64,000 bases of DNA from Rhodospirillaceae bacterium (GTDB taxonomy: Bacteria; Pseudomonadota; Alphaproteobacteria; Rhodospirillales; Rhodospirillaceae), in assembly GCA_002737725.1 (NCBI GenBank), contig NSIP01000001.1, positions 460,921 through 524,920 on the forward strand, in the 5' to 3' direction. The translations under genes were made by a program, and so were the position numbers. Below, piece by piece: positions 34,103-43,056 of the stretch; position 1 is the stretch's first letter; each line of letters begins with the position of its first letter. The notes under the pieces are model-generated. The model did no database searches. It worked only from the letters and a program-made list of their open reading frames with translations, and was not told where the DNA came from.

Positions 34103-34891
34103 TCAAAGGCTGAAACGTTCGCCGAGATAAACGCGGCGCACGCCTTCGTGGGCGACAATTTCCGATGGTGTCCCTTCCATCAGAACGGTGCCTTCATGCA
34201 GAATGTAGGCGCGGTCGATGATGTCGAGAGTTTCGCGGACGTTATGGTCGGTAATCAACACGCCTAATCCACGGTCTTTAAGGTGTGAAACCATTTCGCG
34301 GATTTCGGCCACGGCGATAGGGTCGATGCCTGCTAAGGGCTCGTCGAGCAGAATAAAGCTGGGCCGTGAGGCTAGCGCGCGTGCGATTTCGCAGCGACGC
34401 CGTTCACCGCCCGACAGCGACAAGGCTGGTGATTTGCGCAGATGATCGATGGAGAACTCTTTCATCAACGCTTCCACTAGCGCGTCTTGCGCGGCTTTTT
34501 CTTCCTCGACGATCTCGGCAACTGCGCGGATGTTGCCTTCCACCGTCATGCCCCGAAAGATCGAGGCCTCTTGCGGCAGATACCCAATGCCAAGCCGCGC
34601 GCGGCGGTACATGGGAAGTGCTGTGATATCTTGGCCGTCGAGATAAATCTTGCCCTTGTCGGGGCTGATCAAGCCGGTGACACAATAAAAGGAGGTTGTC
34701 TTACCCGCGCCGTTGGGACCGAGCAGCCCAACCGCCTCGCCGCGCTGAACCGACATGCTGACGTCGCGCAGAACCGGGCGACCCTTGTAGGTCTTGCCCA
34801 GGTTGGCCACGACCAAGCCCGTCGCTGGAACTGCGCCATTCATCTTGGCACTTGCGGGGGGTGGGGAGTGAAGGGTGGTGGTGTCGGCCAT
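34103..34891 (-). CDS. lptB: LPS export ABC transporter ATPase LptB
   Basis: Cytoplasmic ATPase that powers LptFG extraction of LPS from the inner membrane. 262 residues; Walker A G-L-L-G-P-N-G-A-G-K-T-T-S (near 56), Q-loop Y-L-P-Q-E-A-S-I-F-R near 103, signature L-S-L-S-G-G-E-R-R-R-C near 156, Walker B F-I-L-L-D-E-P-L-A-G-I-D and the switch His in I-T-D-H-N-V-R-E-T. The R-P-S-F-I-L-L-D-E-P-L-A-G-I-D form is typical of LptB. It lies between lptA and rpoN on the minus strand, the standard alphaproteobacterial order. Confidence 0.96.
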   Translation of the reverse strand: MADTTTLHSPPPASAKMNGAVPATGLVVANLGKTYKGRPVLRDVSMSVQRGEAVGLLGPNGAGKTTSFYCVTGLISPDKGKIYLDGQDITALPMYRRARLGIGYLPQEASIFRGMTVEGNIRAVAEIVEEEKAAQDALVEALMKEFSIDHLRKSPALSLSGGERRRCEIARALASRPSFILLDEPLAGIDPIAVAEIREMVSHLKDRGLGVLITDHNVRETLDIIDRAYILHEGTVLMEGTPSEIVAHEGVRRVYLGERFSL

Positions 34892-35005
34892 GGATGGGAA
34901 AATAACCGGTGAATGTTGCTAAAGCATTGTCGAACTGACGTTTTCCGACGATCTCGCGGTCGGGTCAACGGGCGCGGTCATAGACTCTGAAAAAGTCCTG
35001 ATATC

Positions 35006-35905
35006 TTAACGTTTTTCGGCGTCCTTTTTCGCAGGACTTGCCCATTGAGACGGGGTTGGCGTGGCCTGGGGCTTGGGGGCAATTAAGGCTTTTACCCGGG
35101 TATTGTTGCCCGGGCTCGAGGTTTTGGCCTCGGCAGCGCTGCCGAACAGGCGGCTTGTTCCGGCCTTCGTGTCGATCACGGCAAACCCGCCTTGAGCCTG
35201 GTTCTGGCCCTGGGTCAGGCTGACCTTGCCCTCGATCTTGGCGATCCCTGTTTCGCGGTTGTATTCGCCGCGATCACCGCGCGCGGTTTCTTTCTCGGTT
35301 CTCAGCAGCACATTGCCATTGGCCACGACCAAACGGATATCGCCTTGGCGCATGCTTGACTTATCAGCGCCAGGTTTTGCTTCAGCGAAAAACGCCGTCA
35401 GCTTGTCGGCCTTGATGTCCCGGGTCTCGTCTTGGGCTTCGGCATCGCCTTCGGCGACCGCCACCTTTTCTTTCGACCAGTACTGAATCGCTTGTTGTGC
35501 GGTCACTTTTCCGGTCGGCGTGCTCAGAGTCACAGGGCTACCTTCAATCACCAGCACCTCTTTGTCGAAATCATACACCGCTGCCGCCCCTGAGGCAGTC
35601 TCGTCTTTTGATGCGATGGTGACGCGACCAATGGCATCGACGCGATAAACTTCCGTCGCGCCCGATTTGGTTTCGCGGTAGTGCGCAGTCAGTTCATCGG
35701 CGGTCACATTTATATCACCTTGGGTGGCTTTGGCGTTGCCGCGCGCAATAAACCGCTTATCGGTTTGTTGCCACTCGATGCCTTGATCGGCCGTGACTTG
35801 AATGGGTTTGTTGGGGTCTTTCGAGGTGAAACTCAGAGACTGTCCGAAGGCCGCAAACGGCGCAGCAAATGACAGTGCGACCCCAATGACGAGAATCTGT
35901 TTCAT
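35006..35905 (-). CDS. lptA: LPS transport periplasmic bridge protein LptA
   Basis: Periplasmic OstA-like protein forming the LPS bridge between LptC and LptD. 299 residues, longer than E. coli LptA (185) as in many alphaproteobacteria. Signal peptide M-K-Q-I-L-V-I-G-V-A-L-S-F-A-A-P-F-A-A-F-G. The OstA beta-jellyroll repeats are marked by I-Q-V-T-A-D-Q-G-I-E-W (35-45), G-D-I-N-V-T-A-D-E-L-T-A-H-Y (near 64), and D-I-K-A-D-K-L-T-A-F-F (near 163). The C-terminus is Pro/Lys-rich. Its ATG overlaps the lptC stop (35902-35905). Confidence 0.9.
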   Translation of the reverse strand: MKQILVIGVALSFAAPFAAFGQSLSFTSKDPNKPIQVTADQGIEWQQTDKRFIARGNAKATQGDINVTADELTAHYRETKSGATEVYRVDAIGRVTIASKDETASGAAAVYDFDKEVLVIEGSPVTLSTPTGKVTAQQAIQYWSKEKVAVAEGDAEAQDETRDIKADKLTAFFAEAKPGADKSSMRQGDIRLVVANGNVLLRTEKETARGDRGEYNRETGIAKIEGKVSLTQGQNQAQGGFAVIDTKAGTSRLFGSAAEAKTSSPGNNTRVKALIAPKPQATPTPSQWASPAKKDAEKR

Positions 35906-36597
35906 GGCTTGCGCCCAGTTTTCGTTGTGCCCTTTAAGGTCAATGTGGCAGGGCCCAGAAACATCACGTTCTCACCTTTGTCGCGCAGCTCAAACCCTTG
36001 CGCGACTAATTCACCAAAAGGCCCTTGGCTATCCACGGGCGTACGGCTGGTTGCGCTGCCGTCTTTCAGGCGAATGCTGGCCTCGGCCGTATGCATCTCG
36101 TAGCCCTTATCTTGAAATAAACTCACCTGATTGCTGAGATCAAGCGTCTCGGTCTCGCGGTCATACAGTCCGCTTCCCGCCTCAATCGACAACCAATCGC
36201 CACTTTTCAACGTGATATCAGCTTGGGGCGAGACTAGATCAACGCGCTGATCTGGGGCGGGGCGTTCTTTCACGCCCTTGGCCGTGACGGAAAAAGGTTG
36301 GCCCTTTTGATCGGTGCCGAAATAGCGCGCGTTGACCATACTTAAAGCATCCGCGGCCACGTTCTTGAGGGGGGTGGTCACGTTGCCGACCCGAAATCGA
36401 TCATCGTCGCCCATGAATTGCGGAATCACGAAGACTAAAAGCACCAGCACGCCCGCTAGCGCAGGCAGGCCGATGCGCATGTAGCCGACAAACTGACTAT
36501 AGCGCGCAACATCGACAGTGGTTGATGTGGTGCGCGGTCGCCAACCCGGCTCTTGGTCAGGCTGTTTGGGTGGCGTGTTCGCCGGGTGCTCGTTCAT
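35902..36597 (-). CDS. lptC: LPS export protein LptC
   Basis: Bitopic inner-membrane protein that receives LPS from LptFG and passes it to LptA. ATG 36597 overlaps the kdsD stop (ATGA); an upstream extension lies inside kdsD and is rejected. 231 residues with one TM helix (about 44-64: I-G-L-P-A-L-A-G-V-L-V-L-L-V-F-V-I) and a periplasmic beta-jellyroll (D-W-L-S-I-E-A-G-S-G-L-Y-D, L-S-N-Q-V-S-L-F). Coupled by 4-base overlaps to both neighbours. Confidence 0.88.
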   Translation of the reverse strand: MNEHPANTPPKQPDQEPGWRPRTTSTTVDVARYSQFVGYMRIGLPALAGVLVLLVFVIPQFMGDDDRFRVGNVTTPLKNVAADALSMVNARYFGTDQKGQPFSVTAKGVKERPAPDQRVDLVSPQADITLKSGDWLSIEAGSGLYDRETETLDLSNQVSLFQDKGYEMHTAEASIRLKDGSATSRTPVDSQGPFGELVAQGFELRDKGENVMFLGPATLTLKGTTKTGRKP

Positions 36598-37586
36598 GCC
36601 GCTCCGGCGCGTAAGATGTCGTGCAGACGAACGATGCCGACGGGCTTGCCGTCTTCGACCACGAACAAGCAGGCGACTTTCCACTCGTTCATCAGTCGCA
36701 CCGCTTCAGCGGCAAGAATGGATGCTGGGGTCGTGCGTGGGGCTTTGGTCATAATATCGCCCGCCGTTTTTGTCATCAGGTTCGACTGCATGTGACGGCG
36801 CAAGTCGCCGTCGGTGACCACGCCCAGTAATTTGCCCTTATCAACCACACCCGCTATGCCGAAGGTTTTTTTCGTCATCACCAAAATTGTATCGGGCATG
36901 CCCGCGCTGGGTGCGACAAGGGGCAGCTCATCGCCCGTGTGCATCAAGTCCTGCACCTTCAGCAGTTTGCGCCCCAGCTTGCCGCCAGGATGGAAAACGT
37001 TGAAGTCCTCGGATGTGAACCCGCGCCGCTCCAATAACGCTACCGCCAAGGCATCGCCCAGGCTGATCATCAGCGTCGTCGATGTGGTCGGCGCTAAACC
37101 CAAGGGGCAGGCTTCCGGTGCGTTGGGCAGTTCCAGCACAATATCGGCGGCACTTCCTAAACTTGATGTGCGCTTGCTGGTGATCGCGACAAGCTTAATT
37201 CCAAAGCGGCGCGTGTAGGCAATCAGGTCGGCAAGTTCCGCCGTCTCGCCGCTGTTGGACAACGCCAGAACGGCGTCATCGTTGGTAATCATTCCTAAGT
37301 CGCCATGGCTGGCTTCGGCGGCATGAACAAAGAACGCTGGTGTGCCGGTCGAGGCCAAGGTGGCCGCGATCTTGTGACCAACATGACCGCTTTTACCCAT
37401 ACCCGAAACAATCAGGCGGCCTTTGATGTTCAGCAATAACTCCACACAGGCCGCGAAGTCTGCGTCCAAAGATTTGCTCAGAGCCGCAATACCATCAGCC
37501 GCCAACGAAAACACACGCCTGGCCGCAGCGATGGATTTATCGCTTTCAGCGGCGGGTTTTTTGGCGGGGGTTGTGTTGGCGGCCAT
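36594..37586 (-). CDS. kdsD: Arabinose-5-phosphate isomerase KdsD/KpsF
   Basis: Converts ribulose-5-phosphate to arabinose-5-phosphate for Kdo and thus LPS core synthesis. 330 residues: a SIS sugar-isomerase domain (about 50-180; G-M-G-K-S-G-H-V-G-H-K and S-N-S-G-E-T-A-E) followed by two CBS domains (about 210-330; G-V-V-T-D-G-D-L-R-R-H and G-I-V-R-L-H-D-I-L). The SIS-CBS-CBS order and length are diagnostic. First gene of the run kdsD-lptC-lptA, with lptB 114 bp further on. Confidence 0.94.
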   Translation of the reverse strand: MAANTTPAKKPAAESDKSIAAARRVFSLAADGIAALSKSLDADFAACVELLLNIKGRLIVSGMGKSGHVGHKIAATLASTGTPAFFVHAAEASHGDLGMITNDDAVLALSNSGETAELADLIAYTRRFGIKLVAITSKRTSSLGSAADIVLELPNAPEACPLGLAPTTSTTLMISLGDALAVALLERRGFTSEDFNVFHPGGKLGRKLLKVQDLMHTGDELPLVAPSAGMPDTILVMTKKTFGIAGVVDKGKLLGVVTDGDLRRHMQSNLMTKTAGDIMTKAPRTTPASILAAEAVRLMNEWKVACLFVVEDGKPVGIVRLHDILRAGAA

Positions 37587-37728
37587 GAACTTGATGTAAG
37601 GGCTAATATAACAATACGCTAGTATCGCTTGGCAGGGCCGGGGTGGTCAACGCGAGGCGCTGTGCGAACCCGCGCAAGGCCATGAAAAAGCCGCAAGGCT
37701 GGTGGTCGCCTCAGGTGAAATCGCGCTT
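37587..37728. other. Intergenic stretch upstream of kdsD
   Basis: No coding frame seen. Presumably holds the promoter for the kdsD-lptC-lptA run. It is bounded on the right by a palindromic repeat. Confidence 0.4.
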
Positions 37729-37790
37729 AGAGCGTTTTAGGGTGATGTGGAATCCGCTCCGCCCGCTAAAATGCGACGAAACAAGAGTCT
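37729..37790. repeat. Palindromic intergenic repeat family B, copy 2
   Basis: CGTTTTAG (37733-37740) and CTAAAATG (37766-37773) form the arms, followed by CGACGAAACAAGAG. It aligns over about 60 bases with the element at 8544-8607, including GTGG ... TCCGCT in the loop and AAAATGCGAC-x-AAACAA after it. It ends in the TAG stop region of the downstream exonuclease gene. Confidence 0.6.
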
Positions 37791-38397
37791 AGTGCGCGAA
37801 GATGTCCTCGTCGGCCCAGCCGGCCAGGTCCAATGCCGCGCGGTCGGGCAAAAATTTAAAGCAGGCCTCGGCTAAGGCCGTGCGGCCTTCGCGGGCAAGC
37901 AACTTGTCCATCTCGGCTTTCAGGCCGTGGAGGTACAGCACATCGGCTGCAGCATAGTCGACTTGGTCTTGACTCAGCTGATCAGCCGCCCAATCCGAGG
38001 ATTGCTGTTGTTTAGATAACTCGACATTCAAAATCTCTTTGCAGAGGTCTTTCAAGCCGTGCTTGTCAGTGTTGGTTCGCGTCAGTCTCGATGCGGTACG
38101 GGTGCAATAGGCCGGTGTGCAACGTAAGCCTAAGTTTTTCTGGATCATTGCCAAATCAAACCGCGCAAAGTGGAAAATCTTGAGCACAGATGCATCGGCG
38201 AGAATTTTCATCACATGCGTTGCGGGCACACCGGGCACGATCTGCACCACATGGGCATGTCCATCGCCACCCGATAATTGAACCACGCACAATCGATCAC
38301 GGTGCAGGCGCAGGCCCATGGTTTCGGTGTCGACGGCGACACTGGTCTTGAAGGTGATGTGGGCGGGCAGATCGCCGCGATGAAGATGGTTGGTCAC
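37789..38397 (-). CDS. RNase D-like 3'-5' exonuclease
   Basis: DEDDy-type 3'-5' exonuclease domain protein, 202 residues, lacking the HRDC domains of full RNase D. Catalytic motifs: Exo I V-A-V-D-T-E-T-M-G-L (near 21-30), Exo II F-H-F-A-R-F-D-L-A-M (near 76-85) and Exo III D-Y-A-A-A-D-V-L-Y-L (near 149-158). Such short forms beside kdsD-lptCA are frequent in alphaproteobacteria and probably act in RNA maturation. It lies 200 bp upstream of kdsD on the same strand, with a palindromic repeat at its stop codon. Confidence 0.88.
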   Translation of the reverse strand: MTNHLHRGDLPAHITFKTSVAVDTETMGLRLHRDRLCVVQLSGGDGHAHVVQIVPGVPATHVMKILADASVLKIFHFARFDLAMIQKNLGLRCTPAYCTRTASRLTRTNTDKHGLKDLCKEILNVELSKQQQSSDWAADQLSQDQVDYAAADVLYLHGLKAEMDKLLAREGRTALAEACFKFLPDRAALDLAGWADEDIFAH

Positions 38398-38481
38398 GGG
38401 GTCACTTTGTTGATTCAGACTGCATTCGGCGGGTCATTCGTACAAACCGATAAAAGACCCCTCGCGGGATCTCAAAAGAAA

Positions 38482-38568
38482 TGGTGCCCAAGAGAGGACT
38501 CGAACCTCCACGACCTTGCGGTCACTGGCACCTGAAGCCAGCGCGTCTACCAGTTCCACCACTTGGGC
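38482..38568 (-). tRNA. tRNA-Leu (anticodon CAG)
   Basis: On the minus strand: acceptor GCCCAAG pairs with CTTGGGC, discriminator A and encoded CCA. Anticodon stem CTGGC/GCCAG with loop TTCAGGT gives anticodon CAG. The long variable arm (GTGACCGCAAGGTCG) marks a class II tRNA, and the T arm GGAGG-TTCGAGT-CCTCT is intact. It is 87 nt and decodes CUG. Confidence 0.96.
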
Positions 38569-38793
38569 AGCGGATAGCCGAGACTTGAGCAAAAAGACAA
38601 CCAAGTCCGGCAGTACGTGGCGACGGATACAGCCCAAGGCCACCAGAGTCAATCGACGGTAGAGGGAAAGAGCCGTTTTCAGGCCATTGATTTCCCTTTG
38701 CCGCCCTTGATTTAGCCACGCCCTTGGCGCAAAAAATGGCCCTCCATTCGAACAGCCCGGCGACGGGTCACAGCGCAAGCCCCAGGACCAATC

Positions 38794-39822
38794 ATGGCAC
38801 AGAAATTGGCGGTCGTTTTCGGCGGTTCAGGCTTTATTGGGCGCTATGTGGTGCGCCACCTTGCTGCCGCCGGGTGGCGGGTGCGCATCGCGGTGCGTGA
38901 TACCCAACAAGCGCAGTTCCTCAAGCCTGCAGGGGATTTGGGCCAAGTCTCATTCGTGCCGGCCTCGGTCACGAATGCGCAATCGGTCGCCGCTGCGCTC
39001 GAGGGTGCCGATGCCGTTGTTAACTTGGTAGGTATTTTGCTCGAGCTGGGTCGTCGCACCTTTAAGTCCATCCATGTTGATGCCGCGGCCAATGTGGCCG
39101 CGGCTTGCGCGCGCGCCGGAGTGAAGACGCTGGTTCATATGTCGGCCTTGGGTGCCGATGAAGCCTCGAACTCATCTTATTCGCGTAGCAAAGCGCAGGG
39201 TGAAGTGGCCGTGCGTCAGGCGTTTCCCAAAGCCGCGATCATGCGGCCCAGTGTTGTGTTTGGAACCGAAGACGGTTTTTTCAATCTTTTTGGGTTAATG
39301 GCTCAAGTGTTCCCGGTGATTCCATATTTTACCAGCACCAATCCACAGTCCCCCGAAGGCGGTGGTGCGTCGTTCCAGCCTGTCTATGTTGGCGATGTGG
39401 CCCAGGCTTTCGTTCAGGCCATAACCGACGAGGCCCACGCGGGCACAACATTCGAATTGGGTGGCCCGCGCGTTTATTCCATGCGCGATATCGTCCAGAT
39501 GGTGAATCAGGCCACCATGCGCCACCGCAAAATCATCGGGATGCCGTATGTGTTCGCGATACCACTGAATGTGCTGGGTGCCTGTGCGCGCTGGGCGCTG
39601 CATGCCGTGCTCAAAATTTCGTTTGTGGCGCCGTTGTTACCGACATTCGATCAAATCAAACTTCTCAAAGCGGGAAATGTTCTGTCTGGAAAAATGCCAG
39701 GACTCGCGGCGTTCGGCATTGAGCCCACTGCGCCAGATTCGGTGGTGCCAACGTACTTGAAGCGCTTTCGCCCCGTGCAGCAGAATAAAAAAATCCGCAC
39801 ACCGGCGCGCAATCGGTCTTAG
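38794..39822 (+). CDS. Complex I NDUFA9-like NAD(P)-binding protein
   Basis: 342-residue atypical extended SDR of the NDUFA9/complex I 39-kDa subunit type. N-terminal Rossmann motif V-V-F-G-G-S-G-F-I-G-R-Y-V-V (8-21); V-N-L-V-G-I-L-L-E near 76; S-Y-S-R-S-K-A-Q-G-E near 127, where the usual Tyr-x-x-x-Lys is Y-S-R-S-K; M-R-P-S-V-V-F-G near 150. In alphaproteobacteria this gene often precedes uppP, as here, separated only by two small genes. It probably stabilises complex I or has a redox-sensing role; catalysis is not established. Confidence 0.85.
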   Translation: MAQKLAVVFGGSGFIGRYVVRHLAAAGWRVRIAVRDTQQAQFLKPAGDLGQVSFVPASVTNAQSVAAALEGADAVVNLVGILLELGRRTFKSIHVDAAANVAAACARAGVKTLVHMSALGADEASNSSYSRSKAQGEVAVRQAFPKAAIMRPSVVFGTEDGFFNLFGLMAQVFPVIPYFTSTNPQSPEGGGASFQPVYVGDVAQAFVQAITDEAHAGTTFELGGPRVYSMRDIVQMVNQATMRHRKIIGMPYVFAIPLNVLGACARWALHAVLKISFVAPLLPTFDQIKLLKAGNVLSGKMPGLAAFGIEPTAPDSVVPTYLKRFRPVQQNKKIRTPARNRS

Positions 39823-40118
39823 TTTGTTTCCAGATTCTCGATCTGCTCGATAATCCCACCAAGCTTCACACCCAAGGGGGTGAGGTGATGCTCGACCCGC
39901 GGCGGCATCTCGGCAAAACTGCGCTTATCTAGAAGTCCGTATCTCGTGAGTTTGCGCAGCCGCTCATTGAATACGTTGGCTGAAAGCCCGTCGATTGAAT
40001 GTTCCATCGCCCCGGGCGATGAACGCCTTAGCGCACGAATGACAGCGCCGTCAAAGACCATTTTCACCCAATAATATCCTCGAGCATTTGCTTGACGCTC
40101 GGTTTTTGGGCCGCACAT
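39819..40118 (-). CDS. HxlR-like winged-helix transcriptional regulator
   Basis: 99-residue winged-helix protein of the HxlR type. Typical order: F-D-G-A-V-I-R-A-L-R-R, then L-S-A-N-V-F-N-E-R-L-R-K-L-T-R-Y-G-L-L-D-K-R (recognition helix and turn) and P-P-R-V-E-H-H-L-T-P-L-G in the wing. The usual N-terminal Cys near the W-x-x-x-I/V start is not clearly present, although one Cys is residue 2. Convergent with the NDUFA9-like gene (4-base overlap) and divergent from the cytochrome P460 remnant, which it may have controlled. Confidence 0.75.
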   Translation of the reverse strand: MCGPKTERQANARGYYWVKMVFDGAVIRALRRSSPGAMEHSIDGLSANVFNERLRKLTRYGLLDKRSFAEMPPRVEHHLTPLGVKLGGIIEQIENLETN

Positions 40119-40277
40119 TGATTTGAAAGTTTCGGCGCGAGAATTATTTTTGACTGCGGCATCAACAATTTTGACTAAAAAGTAGCCACCCCACCAGATT
40201 GTGCGCGGTTTCTGTTGACCAATTTTGTCGTCAACATGCGGACAGCATTCTTACCTCATCGTTCGGTGGAGACCAAC

Positions 40278-40737
40278 ATGCCTCGTATTGCCATATTAAT
40301 CATCATTTCTGCCCTTACCGCGACAGCTTCGGCTGCCGAGACTCAACCGCCCGAAGTCGCATATCCCGACGGCTATCGCGACTGGCCCCATGTAAAGTCG
40401 ATGATGATCGATTCTGGTCATCCGCTCTTCGATACATTTGGCGGGCTTCATCACCTTATACGCCAACGCGAAAGCAAAAGCCGGCTACACGTCTGGTCGA
40501 TTTCCTGATGGCTCAGTCATTGTGTTTGATCTGCTCGGCGCCGAGTCGATGGACAGCACAGTGCAAGAGGAAGAACGCAAACTCATCGGCGTCATGTTCA
40601 GGGACGTAAAAAAATATGCGGCGATAGGTGGGTGGGGCTTTGAAGGGTTTAGGGGCGGCACCCACGAGAGGCTTGTCACCCAGGCCAATGCGGCTGGTTG
40701 TTTTGGCTGTCATTCGGCCAGGAGAAGACCGGCTTAG
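40278..40737 (+). pseudogene. Cytochrome P460-family c-type heme protein, frameshifted
   Basis: Periplasmic cytochrome P460-like protein (about 152 residues if repaired). ATG 40278 has GGAG ahead; signal peptide I-A-I-L-I-I-I-S-A-L-T-A-T-A-S-A. The first frame reads Y-P-D-G-Y-R-D-W-P-H-V-K-S ... H-P-L-F-D-T-F-G-G-L-H-H-L, the second resumes Y-A-N-A-K-A-K-A-G-Y ... G-R-F-P-D-G-S-V-I-V-F-D-L and ends with the heme site C-F-G-C-H. The frame changes at about 40455-40461 by one base. Function in the family: NO or hydroxylamine chemistry, or a general c-type heme protein. Confidence 0.78.
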
Positions 40738-40756
40738 TGTTTAGCAAAGCCAGGCC

Positions 40757-41566
40757 TTAGATCTGGATATACCCGTAGGCCGTGGCTAGCACGATGCTGC
40801 CTAAGATCAGGCGATAAATCACAAACGGGGTGAAGCTCGCGCGCTTCAGCCACGCCATCATGAATGCAATCGCAAATAACCCTGCGATAAACGAGAAGGC
40901 CATTCCTAAAATGGCGTCTTGGGTCAGCGATTTATTGTGGGCCGCTTCGAGTTTCAAAATCAGCCACGCGCCGCCCGCCATGATGGTGGGCACCGAGAGC
41001 AGCATTGAAAAGCGCGCTGCCTCAATCCGCTCATAGCCTAGCAGGCGTGCCATGGTCATGGTAATGCCCGAGCGGCTCGTGCCGGGCACCAGCGCAAGGA
41101 TTTGCGCGATCCCGATGAGAAGAGCATCGCCGTATGAGGCGTGCTCGACGCGCTTGATCGTCATGCATGCCTTGTCGACGATGAATAGCAAAATCGCGTA
41201 ACCCACCGTGGTCCACCCAATCACCACCATCTGACGTAAACCGTCGCCGACATATTTATCAAAGGCCCACGCCGCTCCCAAGGTTGGGATAGTTGCGACA
41301 ATGATTTGTAGTGCCAGTCGTGCGCCGGGGTCACGCTTCCCGCGCACCAGGCGCGTCAGGCCCACGATCATCGCCCACAGGTCACGCCAGAAATAAACGC
41401 ACACGGCAAACATCGTTCCCACGTGTACAGCCACATCCATCGGCAAGCCCTGATCAGGCCAACCTGTGAACATCGGCAAAAGCGCTAAATGGCCCGAGGA
41501 ACTGACTGGCAGGAATTCAGTCAGGCCTTGCACAAGCGCCAGAACAATCAATTGCGTCAGTGGCAA
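40757..41566 (-). CDS. uppP: Undecaprenyl-diphosphatase UppP (BacA)
   Basis: Integral membrane phosphatase that recycles undecaprenyl pyrophosphate for peptidoglycan and O-antigen synthesis; also gives bacitracin resistance. 269 residues, about eight TM helices. The two catalytic motifs are present: Q-G-L-T-E-F-L-P-V-S-S-S-G-H-L (13-27) and L-V-P-G-T-S-R-S-G-I-T (near 158-168). The location near the NDUFA9-like gene is typical in alphaproteobacteria. Confidence 0.95.
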   Translation of the reverse strand: MPLTQLIVLALVQGLTEFLPVSSSGHLALLPMFTGWPDQGLPMDVAVHVGTMFAVCVYFWRDLWAMIVGLTRLVRGKRDPGARLALQIIVATIPTLGAAWAFDKYVGDGLRQMVVIGWTTVGYAILLFIVDKACMTIKRVEHASYGDALLIGIAQILALVPGTSRSGITMTMARLLGYERIEAARFSMLLSVPTIMAGGAWLILKLEAAHNKSLTQDAILGMAFSFIAGLFAIAFMMAWLKRASFTPFVIYRLILGSIVLATAYGYIQI

Positions 41567-41643
41567 GGCTAACCCCGCAGAAGACCCCGGAGAGCGTTTA
41601 TATCACTGACGAGTCGCCGACCCAAGGGTCGCGATGGACGCGA

Positions 41644-43056
41644 CTACACTCTCGACCGTTTTGCGATCAGCTCGAACAGCGCGCGCTGGCAATACGCTTC
41701 GCCACCCTCGGGGCGGCCGGGGCGCGAACTTTTGTTCCAGGCATAAAGGTCGATATGCACCCACGGCGCAGCCTCTCCCACAAACTCTTTCAGGAACAGG
41801 GCTGCCGTGATCGCGCCGGCAAGGGGAGATTCTCCAGCATTATTAATATCAGCCACTTTGCTGTCGATCATTTTGCGGTAGGGCGCCCACAACGGCAGCC
41901 GCCACAGCGGATCAAATGTATGAGCTGCGGCGGCAATCAGATCGCCGGCAAGGGCTTCATTATCTGTGAACATGGCTGGCAAATCGGGGCCAAGTGCGGT
42001 ACGTGCCGCCCCTGTCAGGGTTGCACAATCAATCAGGAGGGCAGGGTATTCGCTTGCGGCTTCGGTCAGCGCGTCGCCCAGCACCAATCGGCCCTCGGCA
42101 TCGGTGTTGCCCACTTCCACTGTTATTCCTTTGCGTGTGGCCAGCACATCGCTGGGGCGAAAGGCATTGCCACTCACGGCATTTTCCACTGCGGGCACGA
42201 GTAGGCGCAGGCGCACTGGCAACTTGGCGCTCATCACGGCTTGGGCCACGCCCAGCAAAGTTGCCGCACCGCCCATATCTTTTTTCATCAAAGCCATGCC
42301 ACTGGCAGGCTTTAAATCTAAGCCACCGGTATCAAAGCACACGCCTTTGCCAACCAGTGTGACCTTCGGGTGATTTTCATGGCCCCACCTCAGATCGATC
42401 AGCCGTGGCGCGATCACACTCGCACGGCCCACTGCATGGATCATCGGATAGTTTTGTGTCAGCAAATCATCGCCAACAATTTCGGTGACGCTGGCCCCAA
42501 ACATTGCGCCGACTGCTTTGATTGCGTCGGACAGATGGGTGGGCATCATGTCGGCTGCGGGCGTGTTGATGAGATCGCGCGCCAGCACAGCCGCGTTGAC
42601 GGATCGCTCAATGGCCGTGCGGTCGGCATCAACCGGCCAGACTAATTTGGCCAACCCGCGCGTTGCCTCGCCGTTTGGTTTTTTGTAGCGCTTGAACTGA
42701 TAGGCACCCAAAGCCCACGCCTGCGCCGCCCAGCTTCCAAAAACGGGCAAGAGGTTCGGCGCGCAACCCACGACGTCGCCCATTACATACGTCGCTGGCG
42801 GCAGCGTGCGCGCCATATTGCCCATCACCCAAGGGTCATCGCCTTTGCCGATGCCGACAAGGGCCGCGCGGATGGCGCTATTCTCGCCGGGCAAAACTAA
42901 TGTCGATCCGGCTTCGGCCTTAAAGTTATGGGCGGCAATCCATGCGCGATCATTGGCGTCGCGTTGGGCGGCCCACTCATTCAAAGCGGCCATGCTGATG
43001 GCATGTAACGGGACCGCACCCGGCTCGGGTTCGCTTAAAATCAACGCGGTGCTCAT
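41644..43056 (-). CDS. Leucyl aminopeptidase family (M17) metalloprotease
   Basis: Two-metal M17 cytosolic aminopeptidase, 470 residues. Metal-binding blocks: V-G-K-G-V-C-F-D-T-G-G-L-D-L-K-P (near 235-250), M-K-K-D-M-G-G-A-A (near 255), and the signature N-T-D-A-E-G-R-L-V-L-G-D (near 320-331). The final catalytic region D-C-A-T-L-T-G-A-A-R-T-A-L-G is intact. Resembles the PepA/PepB-like group of alphaproteobacteria. Its ATG overlaps the stop of the upstream TAXI gene by 4 bases (43053-43056), so they are co-translated. Confidence 0.9.
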   Translation of the reverse strand: MSTALILSEPEPGAVPLHAISMAALNEWAAQRDANDRAWIAAHNFKAEAGSTLVLPGENSAIRAALVGIGKGDDPWVMGNMARTLPPATYVMGDVVGCAPNLLPVFGSWAAQAWALGAYQFKRYKKPNGEATRGLAKLVWPVDADRTAIERSVNAAVLARDLINTPAADMMPTHLSDAIKAVGAMFGASVTEIVGDDLLTQNYPMIHAVGRASVIAPRLIDLRWGHENHPKVTLVGKGVCFDTGGLDLKPASGMALMKKDMGGAATLLGVAQAVMSAKLPVRLRLLVPAVENAVSGNAFRPSDVLATRKGITVEVGNTDAEGRLVLGDALTEAASEYPALLIDCATLTGAARTALGPDLPAMFTDNEALAGDLIAAAAHTFDPLWRLPLWAPYRKMIDSKVADINNAGESPLAGAITAALFLKEFVGEAAPWVHIDLYAWNKSSRPGRPEGGEAYCQRALFELIAKRSRV

